Shown in pieces: positions 23,237 to 34,000 of a stretch of DNA of 64,000 bases (its first letter is position 1; each line of letters begins with the position of its first letter). Position numbers and translations under genes: made by a program. This DNA is from Pseudeuparius sepicola (Eukaryota > Arthropoda > Insecta > Coleoptera > Anthribidae). Under the pieces are notes generated by a model that did not search any database, was not told where the DNA came from, and saw only the letters and a program-made list of their open reading frames with translations. The DNA is taken from assembly GCA_963920635.1 (NCBI GenBank), contig OY987299.1:133173373-133237372 (forward strand), given 5' to 3'.

Positions 23237-24092
23237 GGCCAGGGAAATTACGGTAAAAAATAACGAAACCTAGACAAAATTCATAACCGCATTTTTATAA
23301 TGCCATCACAAAATATTGGTAATAAACGAACGCCAGAATTGTTTTTTATACAAAATAAATATACGCGTGTGGGCGTTTTTTAGAAAAATACATTTTCTTG
23401 TTGTAATCAAGACGGCATAAATATTAACTGCGAATTTTAAGCTGCATTTATTAGTAAGTAAGGTATATAAAGTTGAGATTGATACATTAAACAGATTACG
23501 TTTGCGCAAGTGTCCGAATGATGTAAAAATGACATATTGCGTAATATTTTGTTGGGCAAAAATATTAACTGCGTTTTTATTATTTATAATTACCTTAAAA
23601 ATCAAGTATTAACAGTTTGTTCTGAAGTTAAACTTTGTAAGTGGATACTAAAGCCGAATTCGAGCGGATGACCGATTTTAACCAGGTTATAAAAAGTTAG
23701 GTTAGATTATAAGAAATTGAACATTAAATTAATTTTTTTTATAACCTGGTTATAGTCCTTTAGTCTTGTTAAATTTTTTGAAATTAAACAAAAATTGGTA
23801 ACGGAAGTATTTTGAAATGACAAATGACAGTTGACCTATATGCGCCGTAAATAAATGTTTAATTTCGCTATATGTGATTTAATATAGTTATATTGTAAAA
23901 AGTTAAACAAAAAAAACACAGTTAATATTTTTGCCCAGTCTATACCAATGAGAAGTGACAGCTGACGTACATGCGGCTCATATTAATGTTTAATTTTTGG
24001 TTTCTACCAATGTATTTACTTATAACTTTGATATGGTAAAACACAATTGTAGTTAATATTTTTTTCTAGGTCAAATTATATTTTCCCTGGCC
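23237..24092. mobile_element. Short derivative of the tyrosine-recombinase element
   Basis: It is 856 bp long and starts GGCCAGGGAAATTACGGTAA. It ends with the inverse of GGCCAGGGAAAATATAATTT and is flanked by TA on both sides (23235-23236 and 24093-24094). It shares its first 250 bases, two repeat units and right end with 38930-41804 but has no recombinase gene. It would have to move in trans. Confidence 0.8.
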
Positions 24093-24612
24093 TAATTTAT
24101 GAACACTCGCACTCGCAAAACTCTGTTCTACGCAGATAATCAATGTGGCGAATTTCTTGATAGCAAGTTAAGCTGCAGGGATGCGGGTGTTTACCTTTCT
24201 TTAAAACACCATGACAGGTATACTCCAGCCTCCTCTATAATTTGCCGGACATTTTTTCCTTGACCTTCTCCGTTCGCACTGTCGACCGGCCACTTCCCCT
24301 CTTTCTTTCCACACTCTCTGTTCCTCGAAAAATCTGCACAATACGACCAAGAGACCACTTAAACGTGTTGTACCCAACGTTTGTCGTGGTCCTCAAGAAA
24401 CTGTTGAAATTTCTGATATAGCACTCTTCCCCAAAATACGTCCACTGTCCGTATCAAGTTTAAGTCCGCTTCTAAAATACGATTCGACCACAAATGCTTT
24501 TCGTTCCCGTGTAAACAGCATTTTAACGCCGGATATTGCAAACAACTAAAGCAGGTGAATTGCATTGACACTTTTCGGCTTTGATAGCTTTCAAAAGGTT
24601 AGATGGCAATTC
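24093..24612. other. No gene recognised
   Basis: Slightly GC-richer than average. A minus-strand frame (24359-24571) has ordinary composition but no motif, no splice context and no neighbouring support. Confidence 0.4.
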
Positions 24613-26305
24613 ATCGAAACCAGGGACTCTTTAAAGTAAGGGGACCCAGCATTATACTTTCCAAAGTGAGGCCTATTCTTTCCTCGTTCTAATGGTCTCA
24701 GTGATGCCAAGTATGTCATTTTATTGGAGAATCTATGAATATAACAGGTACTTTGATTGTTAGTAAAAATTAATAATGGTTCCCATGATTTCTAAAAATT
24801 AGACTTGACAATGTTGTGTATACAAGTGCAGAATGTGGCAACTGTCAAATGAGAGAAATTTATTTTATAGTTCAAATTTATTTCCAGCAATTATTTCCAC
24901 GAATTTAAGTAATAAGTATGGTAAGTCAGTTATATAGTGCCGATATTGCTTATTTAAGAATTTGTCGCTATTGCACCTTGTTACTAGGTTCCTCAATCCA
25001 TTTGTAATATGTATACTTTAACTTTCTTCCCTTGTTGAATGTATCTGCTCAAAGAAGTTTCACAGATTTCGGAATGGTCTAATAAGATTAGGTCTAGTAG
25101 TTCTAATGATGGTAGTTTTTCTCGGTGTTCATTATAAAATTTTTGTAATTTTATTTCTCTCCCAAGGTACCTCACAAACTTAAAATAAACTTGTAGTCGT
25201 AGATAAAAACTCTTTAAAAAAGACCCGACTGAAGCTACCTGCTTAATAATTGAAAATTTTCGAAATACAATTTGTTTTGAACTACCTACTTATACCTTAT
25301 ACGTAATGCCCACGTAATTGTAGGATTACTAAAGGTGATACAGGAAAAATCTGGTTGCAATTATTGGGACTACTACAGGCGTCTGCATTACCTTTAATTG
25401 GCACATCTGAGTATCTGGAAGTTAGAAAAGTTAAAAATTGTGAATTATAATGGGAAATATTTTGCCTCCTTTAGAATCTATGGCACTGGCATGTCACATA
25501 AAACCTGATGGCAGTTGGACACTGACATATAACATAACCTTGAAGCAGCCCCCTTGCGTGGTCTCCTTGGAGTCGACAGAAAACAAATTTCCCCTCAAGG
25601 CTTCACTTTTCCTATGTGATAGACTGTGACACACACATAGAAAGGTATTCTTGAAACACAAGAATAGCGTGTGTTTGGAAATATTTGGTTGTTGCAAGTA
25701 TATATTTATTTTTATGTGCAATATATATTCCGTTTAAGTATAGAGTGTTTTTTTATTCAAACGGATTTATATTCTTCACCTTCAATAAAATTATCAAGAT
25801 GACTGAAGGCGAAAATTGTTGAACCAAACTTGTGATATCCTCGAAATCATTTTTGTTTACAGAAGAATATGTTTTGCTTGAAGTATATTGCAAGAATATC
25901 GAATTTTCAATTGACACTATAATAACCTTGATGTAAGTTTGTTTTATAAAATATATCCTATTATCAAAACTAACAATTATCCATTAAAGAATAACAATTT
26001 CTTAAGTACTCTAAAGTAAATAAATCATATCTTCTATTCAAGAATATCATAAGTTACTGGGAACACTATTCGTTTCGCTCAAGTAATAGGTGCAGGGGTG
26101 GGGAGTAAGGACTATTTGGAAGGTCGACCGCTCTGATCTCGCACATTTGCCGCTTGCATACTTAGTAACAGTTTAGCCGCAGGCAAGTGGGTATAGGCAT
26201 AGGCATAGGTGCAGGCGCGTGGTCGTTGAGTGATTCCTTCATTCAACGGCGTGGTCCAGCGATATCCAGCTACCTTTTCTATTATTATTGTTCTATAACA
26301 CGACG

Positions 26306-26360
26306 ATGGAAGCGTTTTTGCAAAATTGCGGTTTGCCTGACTTAGTCAGTGTGTTCACAG
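26306..26360 (+). CDS. Possible first coding exon carried by the transposon
   Basis: The ATG at 26306 opens MEAFLQNCGLPDLVSVFT and stops at a strong donor (ACAG|GTAAAC) at 26360. The short frame resembles the start of a SAM-like domain. Upstream 26094-26300 is GC-rich and promoter-like, with GCATAG repeats. It may be a captured host exon or exon 1 of an element gene whose later exons were lost. No downstream exon was identified. Confidence 0.35.
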
Positions 26361-26973
26361 GTAAACAGTTTTAAGTTAGGCATGCTAAAAATCTGCGATT
26401 AAAAAGTGCAATACAATTGTGAAGTTTTCGAGGATAAGGCATTAATTTTTATATATTTTAATAACTTCATTATTCAAGACCCTAGTCTTAAACGAGTCTA
26501 CCTACACGAAATGTCAAACTCGCAATAATTATTGTACGTACAAAATAACATTTTGCCAAGAGTATATTTTATTTTACAATATGTATTTATGTATTTTATG
26601 TATTTCGTATGTTTCACATGTTTTTTATTATTTTAATAAAACGTCGAAGATTATATATAAATTATTTTTTTTAATATGGGGGGTAGGTACTTTTACTATA
26701 GCAAGTCGATTAACCTATAAATTATTTGTTGCATTTAATAAAATCATAAGATCTTATTTAAGATAATATATCTATATTTCTATCCAATAAACTTACGACC
26801 ATACGAGTATTCGTAAAATCTTGCTGAAAACCCTCTTTTCAAAAAAGCTTTCAAGTTGTTTTGCATCTGTTATTATTTCAAAGAAAACTTTATTCATTTA
26901 TAAACAACTCAAACTTTGTATGGTAAATTCGAATTTATGTTTTTTTTTTAATAAATCATATTCTTACATAATA

Positions 26974-27236
26974 CAGGGTGGTTTAAGAAAGTTGTGCAAA
27001 ATGTATAACAGATAACATAAATAAATTTGGAAAAGAAAAATATAAACATTTACTGAAAACCACATTTTAAGAAACAACTTGATTGTTGTCGTTTCAAAAT
27101 ATTTATTATTTTGAAACAACAATATTCAAGGCGTTTTTGAAAACTTATGGGTTTCCAGTACATTTTTATATTTTTCCTCCAAATTTCTTTCTGTCACCTG
27201 TTATACATTGGGCACAACTTTTTCAATCACCCTATG
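26974..27236. mobile_element. Small mariner-like MITE nested in the 3.2 kb element
   Basis: The left end CAGGGTGGTTTAAGAAAGTT followed by TGTGCAAAATGTATAACAG is inverted at the right end (CTGTTATACATTGGGCACAA...CACCCTA). Confidence 0.72.
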
Positions 27237-27899
27237 GTAATGATACAAGAGGTGTATCGGTTTAAGGTAAGTAATTCCTAATATTGTATTAATTAAATAG
27301 TGCTTCAATACAAGGAATTAATTATTTCCAGTCAAATCTATGATATATTGAGATCAATTATGTATTGTTTTAAATCAAGCCATTGGCTAATTCCGATCAA
27401 AAATTTGATATTCTTGGATCAAAGATATTATAATTTTTTAAATGGATATTATAATTTTATTATCTTATTGTAAGGTGTTCATTTGCTCTTATCAAATATA
27501 TGTTATTCTTGGATCAATGACGCCACTATTGACGAAAAGCTATAAATAACTTGAATTAAATAAGTCATGCATTAACGCCAATGTATTGATATACTTAACA
27601 TAATAATAAGGACTCTTCGGTACAAATAGCGCGGTAGGCATGTGACAACACTTCTATTGCTTTGTAATATTGTAACTATATACTTGAAGTCAAATAATTC
27701 GATTGTTTCGGTGTGAGATTATATTTACTTGTGGCATATGAAACTTACCATTTACTTGACTCAACCCAGCTTTATTTGAATCAAGGCAAAATTTTTATGT
27801 GTGGCTGGGTCCCCTTATTTTAAAGAGTCCCTGATCGAAACCAACTTCAGGTCGAATTCGTTATGTCCTTAAAGTAATTTGACGGAACGTTTCTTCTAG

Positions 27900-28055
27900 C
27901 TTCAGGCGACGAAGAGTCAACCCCGCTGCCTTGCGTCGTATTCATCCACGGCGAGAGCTACGAATGGAACTCTGGCAATCCGTACGACGGCACTGTCCTC
28001 GCCTCCATCGGCAGGGTCATCGTGGTGACCATCAACTTTAGGCTTGGTGTTTTAG
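27900..28055 (+). CDS. Nlg: Nlg exon A: FIHGESYEW strand region
   Basis: This is the first exon visible here. The acceptor is ttcttctag before 27900 and the donor is g|gtatga after 28055. It begins with two bases completing a codon from a missing upstream exon, then encodes SGDEESTPLPC followed by VVFIHGESYEWNSGNPYDG and VIVVTINFRLGVL. This is the core strand and oxyanion-hole region of the cholinesterase fold (the HGG region, here HGE). It is GC-rich against AT-rich intron, which helps set the boundaries. It lies just downstream of the right end of a 3.2 kb transposon that inserted in the preceding intron. Confidence 0.93.
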
Positions 28056-31000
28056 GTATGACCCCAACGCGAAATGTAACCCGACCAATTTTTCTTACCG
28101 GTTACCCCAATGATCTGTATACCTAGATGACCCATTCAAATGGCATTGTAATCCACGTGTAGTGTGCACGTGTAGTGTGTAGTGGTGCACAGCTGATCCG
28201 TAAATATATCGCCCACCAGTGAAAAGTTCGGTTTGATCCAGTATTTCTAGCACCACACACGATGCATTTTAAGCGCCCCATCACTATTCACTATAATAGG
28301 TTGATAGTTAAACAAATGTAAAGAGTTTATCATAGGCGTAGCTGGCCTTTTTTCTCTGGGGGGCTTAAGCCCCTGAAGGAGATGAGATTCAGTAACCCGC
28401 AAAAGCGCCGGAGCGCCGCATTTAAACACTTTGGTGTGTATGTGTTTACCTAACTCACTATAAAACGTTGGCAAATTCAAATTTCCGTTTAAAAATAAAA
28501 GTAAGCGTCACCGTTTACGTCACGGCACCTGCGCGCGGGCATACCGTTTTCTGTGTATCGTGGGTTATTACTCGGATGAATGAATAGTCAATTGTCAATT
28601 AATTAGGTAGGTACTTATTTGTAAATGAACTTACTGAACTAAATGAATAAAATTAAAGTACTTACGCAAGCTTAGTAGAGCTTATTTACTGATTAATCGA
28701 CACAACGTTATTAATTTAAATACACACAACTTTACTACATACAGGGTGAGATTTTTTTAGATGCCCACTATGGGGACCTCGGAAACTAGCAGAGCTAGAA
28801 CAAAGGTTAAATGGGGAAATAATTGCAGTTTTGAATGCTCAATCTAATGCCCCTTTTGGATTTTTTAAAAAAGTTCATGGCTCACTAGATATTTTGAAAA
28901 GAGTGATTTTTTGCTATTTCATCAGATTTCTGTAGCTCGGTTATTTCTGATTATACAAAAAAACTGTAGAAACAAAAATTGTAGATAATTTTGGGCTTAA
29001 TAAGATAATCTGATCCAATTTTTTTTTATGTTGTTTGTGATTTTTTTTTTGAGATGTGACATAAACTTGTGTTTTTTTAAATGTAAATCATAGTTGGCTG
29101 TGGCCTTATAAAATCGGCAATTTTTTGAGCTTTCCAAAGATATAATACTCGGCATAGTTATTATAAAAAATAAAAGAGCTATGGCTAATTTTCTGATTTT
29201 TTTTAATTTCCACATAGTCAGCCAAAGATTAATTTCATAATTACGTACTATTTTATAATTAGACATACTTCAAACTTTCTAATATTTTGTTTTTAGCTGT
29301 ATACTGATACTGCATAAGTAAAAATATAGATGTACATTGGCGTCTTCGCAGTATTACATATCAATCACAGTAAGCAGTCACGTCCAGCCGTCCAGGTTCG
29401 CAGTGATGCCAGGGACTCTTTAAAGTAAGTTAAAGAGTCCCTGAGTGATGCTGATTCTGTGAGTGTGGCGGACTGACGGGGTCGGGTGCGGGGTGAGTGC
29501 GTGACGGCAGTGTTGCCAGTGTTCGGTGTTGCCGCTGTTTAGTTTGTTTTATTTTGTTATTAGTGTTTTAGTCAGTGTCTATTACTATACGCAATAACAC
29601 GAACACGTAACAAGATTAAATCAGCTTAGTAAGGTTATGTAATGTATAATGTAAAAAAAATATAAAAATAAACGCTAGAATTTGTCAGGGGGGGCTATAT
29701 TTATACCAGGGGGGGCTTAGCCCCCCCCCAGCCCCCCCTTAGCTACGCCAATGGAGTTTATTAGCGTTTTTAACCTGTACCCGGCTCGCACTACAACAAG
29801 GCGTCTGTAAAGAAACAGACGTTCGGTCCTGCCGCGTCGTTGCCAAATCTATTACGCTTGCCCCAGTTTTCCTTCTATGCAACCAGGCTTAGTACATAAT
29901 TTAATATATTTTCAACATGTGTATTTTAATAATACCAATTATAATATGATATATTATATAATGAGGAGATAATATTAACATAATTATATATCTCTGGTGA
30001 CTTTGCTATATTTACATTCTAAGAAATAAGTGCTTTCATTATTTGTCACATTAGGGAAGTTGCAACTTTTGTAAATAAACACCAAAATGTTGAGGACGAA
30101 GTTGTAGATTGGATTATGGATCTAGGTATATAGATCATTGGGTTACCCTTTGCAAATTATAGACGTCATCAAATCTTTGCAGGATTCCTAAGGACCGGCA
30201 CCAAGGGCAGCGCTCAGGGAAATTTCGGACTCATGGACCTCATCGCGGGCCTTCACTGGCTGAGGGAAAATCTGTCCGCCTTCGGCGGTGACCCTGATCA
30301 AGTTACACTCATGGGACACGGGACGGGAGCGGCACTAGTGAATTTCATATCTGTCTCGCCGGTTGCCAAAGGTAAGAGTAGTTTTTTTTTGTTAGAACTT
30401 GGAAAAGTTGGGATCTACGAAGTCGAAAATTTAATAGAAAATCAAGAAAGTTAACAGTTAATCCTCGCTCCGCGATAAAAGTTTTGTGATAAAAGCAAAC
30501 AGCTTTTAATATTAGCCGCGTTCCGTTTGCCACTTTTCTTAAGAATTCTTACTTTATCTCAGTTGGTGGCAGTTCCTTTTACAAATGAGAATGTGAGCTA
30601 AAGTGAGATTTTTTTACCTCCCCCTTCACCCTTCAAGCACATTCTCGCGAGGACACTCTCTAGCGAGCATATTGGCTCAGTTTGGTGGTGGGGAAAATGC
30701 CCCTTTCACAAGATGAGCCTGTGACAGGTAAAAACAAACTGAGTGGCTCGGCTAACAACTGAGCTAAAGTTCTCAGTGTAGGGGCAAAAGGAACGCGGCT
30801 ATTGATTCAATTAACTCTAAATGGTGTCAGGTGTGGGGTTGTTCCAAATTTTTTATTTAACATAAAAAAAATTTGATTACGAATGCGAGCCACCTGGTGG
30901 CCACATGTACAACTAGTCTCGATGGCTTTCTTTTTTTTTTCTTCCCATGTGTTTACATTTGCCGGCCGTGAATTTTTATTGTCGAAAATTTAATAGAACT

Positions 31001-34000
31001 TCCAGAAAGTTAACAGTTAATCCTCGCTCCGCGATAAAAGTTTTGTGATAAAAGCAAACAGCTTTTAATATTAGCCGCGTTCCTTTTGCCACTTTTCTTA
31101 AGAATTCTTACTTTATCTCAGTTGGTGGCAGTTCCTTTTACAAATGAGAATGTGAGCTAAAGTGAGATTTTTTTACCTCCCCCTTCACCCTTCAAGCACA
31201 TCCTCGCGAGGACACTCTCTAGCGAGCATATTGGCTCAGTTTGGTGGTGGGGAAAATGCCCCTTTCACAAGATGAGCCTGTGACAGGTAAAAACAAACTG
31301 AGTGGCTCGGCTAACAACTGAGCTAAAGTTCTCAGTGTAGGGGCAAAAGGAACGCGGCTATTGATTCAATTAACTCTAAATGGTGTCAGGTGTGGGGTTG
31401 TTCCAAATTTTTTATTTAACATAAAAAAAATTTGATTACGAATGCGAGCCACCTGGTGGCCACATGTACAACTAGTCTCGATGGCTTTCTTTTTTTTTTT
31501 TTCTTCCCATGTGTTTACATTTGCCGGCCGTGAATTTTTATTGTCGAAAATTTAATAGAACATCCAGAAAGTTAACAGTTAATCCTTGCTCGCGATAAAA
31601 GTTTTGTTATAAAAGCAAATAGCTTTTAATATTGATTGGATTAACTTTAAATTTAAATTTTATTTATTATATATTATTATATATTATAATATATATTATA
31701 TTTAATTTTAAATGCAAGCTAAGCGATACGCCACCTGGTGGCCAAATGTAGAACTAGTCTTGCGGTATTATTAAGCATTGTATCAATGAATTTATATCTG
31801 TAACTTTTACATTGCTAAATTGTTGTTATTAGACCTCGGTCTCCGTTTAAATTTAAGACACACATTCAGAAAATAAACCAACGCTGACAGGATGTAGGTA
31901 TAATCGCAATTGCCTTGGATATCCAAGCGTCATGTTTGTTTACTCGGACGCTACAGACGAAGCTGTCAATAAACTCGTTCAAAATGAGTCGTTTTGGAAA
32001 TGTAAACATAGAAAAAATTAATACAGAAATTATTAAATCGTATTCGTGAAATAATATCGACAAATACCACTCGTGAAGGAAATTTTTCTAAATAATTTTA
32101 TTCTCAAGCGCTATTTTGCCCATTAGCAAAACCACTCGTACAAATTGGGCTTTTATTTTCAGAGATAAAATAAAAGACCAATTTATACTCGTGATCTTTC
32201 TAGGCAAAATAGCGCTTTCGAAAAAATTATCGATAAAATTTCCGGCACTTGTGATATTACATACGTACGGTAATACTAGTACTTACCGGTATTATCGCTG
32301 AACTCATTACCTGATTGGTATAATTATTTCACAAATTATGTCATTGGTTCATATTGACAGGCATCACACTGGAGTACTTAAATGTTCTTTCGAAGTTTAT
32401 GTATACTCCCAAAAATTCCGATGTGCCGCATTTCACCATTTAAATGCAAAGGTGTGTTTCAATAAGTCCAATTTGAAACCGTCTCGTTTTACTCGACTTC
32501 CTCTTTGATATCAACCGAAACGTCCGCATGATTAATTCTTATTGTTCCAGAACTGCTGCACAGAGTGATCCTCTTGAGCGGGTCGGCGCTGAGCCCTTGG
32601 GCGATGCAGCGGGACCCCCTGAGCGTCAAGCGACGCGTCGCCGAGCACACCGGCTGCCACGGCGATCTGTACGAAGACGATTTAGCGCCTTGCCTGCGAC
32701 TGAAACCCCTCGAACATCTGCTGTCCGTGCGGGTGGAGAGTCCAAGGTTTTTGCCAGGTAGGAACGGACCCCCTAAAGCTGGACATATGTCAAGAATGTC
32801 CGTATATTCGTGTGTATTCAGTCATGAAGTAAAAAGTTTGGCCTACTAAAAAGGAAAATGCGAAAAAAAATTGTTTGCCGAAGTCTAAAACATAAGGCAG
32901 ATCAACCTTAGTAACCCCAGTAACTCGAAGCTCCGCCGCTTGTCCGACAGCTGTTCGGGTGAACGACCGCCCTGGCAGGCGCGCGGTTAGACGCAATCGC
33001 CAGTAATGCCGAGTCGAAGACAGAGGTAAGAACACTCGGCTTCTCTCGCCGTTTCGCGCTGTGGGCCGTAGAAGCCACTGTCGCCGGACTCTGCTCACAA
33101 TTCATGCTATTGTATACCTTGTTGCTTGGTGTTTGATAGCATAAGCAAAGTCTAGAGAATACTATAAGTCCGCTCACTCCTTTAAAGTCGTCGAAAAGCC
33201 GCCGATTTTATGCGACCGGTCGTAAATCAATGTCAGCTCGCCACTCCGTTATTTACGAGGGTGGACTATACAAATCACCGTAAAGCTGGTTGCACCAAGT
33301 TAAACGGGGGCACCTCTATATTGACTTTCCATTATGCAACGTGAAGCATTAGTGTATATCGTTAGTTTTTGGTACAATGTTAAAAATTAAAATAGGAGTA
33401 ATAGGAATAGAAGCTAAAATAAGGAGCATATGTATAATAAAAATACAGGTATTTTACTTTTTACGTTTAAATAAAGCAAGATATACCTAACTAAATTTAG
33501 GGTAAGTAAAAATATACATAAGTGTGTACCTACCTAGGAGCAAACAAAATTATTTACATAGTTTACAAGTTTTGCAAAATTATAAGTTTTGGATTTGATT
33601 TATTTTGTCCTTGGGTTGTTAATTCCCCAGTCGCAAATTTAAGTGTGTAGTAAATACAAACTCGCGTATACGCGTATATAATGAAACTAAATAGTCATGG
33701 GGAACATTTTTTTTTGTACACGGATGTATGTATTTTACTGATCAGAATTCCTTTAATAGGATAGAACCTAAGCCATCCTGATGCGATAAGTCATTAAATT
33801 TTGATAAGAAAATATTTTTTATTATACCTCTTTGAAAACGCCTTATTTCATCTGTTTTAACAATAATGAAAGATGGGGTTTTTCGCGCTAGCGCACGGAA
33901 ACAGCGCATGGAAAAACTTTTCGTGCGCTGAATGAAAATACCGAATATATGGCTTTAAAATAGAAATATACAGCAAAGTAAACTAAATTTAAGAAACTCT

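Larger units (their letters stand above)
24621..27833. mobile_element. 3.2 kb DNA transposon with 30-bp inverted ends
   Basis: The left end begins CAGGGACTCTTTAAAGTAAG. The right end is its inverse with one mismatch over 30 bp. The 8-bp duplication ATCGAAAC is exact at 24613-24620 and 27834-27841. About 1 kb next to the left end matches the inverted interior of the element at 43263-44004; the rest is extra sequence with a promoter-like segment, a short exon (26306) and a nested MITE. The 8-bp duplication fits hAT or P-type transposases. No transposase frame is intact. Confidence 0.9.
30421..31763. repeat. Three-unit tandem repeat (about 560 bp) in Nlg intron
   Basis: Units start GTCGAAAATTTAATAGAA at 30421, 30981 and 31543. 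Units 1 and 2 are nearly identical and each holds the same 287-bp MITE. Unit 3 is more diverged, has an AT-rich expansion (31660-31710) and lacks the MITE. Each unit also carries CCACCTGGTGGCCA.ATGTA. Confidence 0.93.

Noticed and set aside
24359..24571. Minus-strand 70-codon frame as a host exon
   Set aside because: No recognisable motif, and no matching exon or splice pair nearby.
1..27899. Upstream Nlg exons (signal peptide, EDCLYLN block)
   Set aside because: I looked for the conserved words and GC-rich exon-like islands and saw none. Small exons could be missed by eye.
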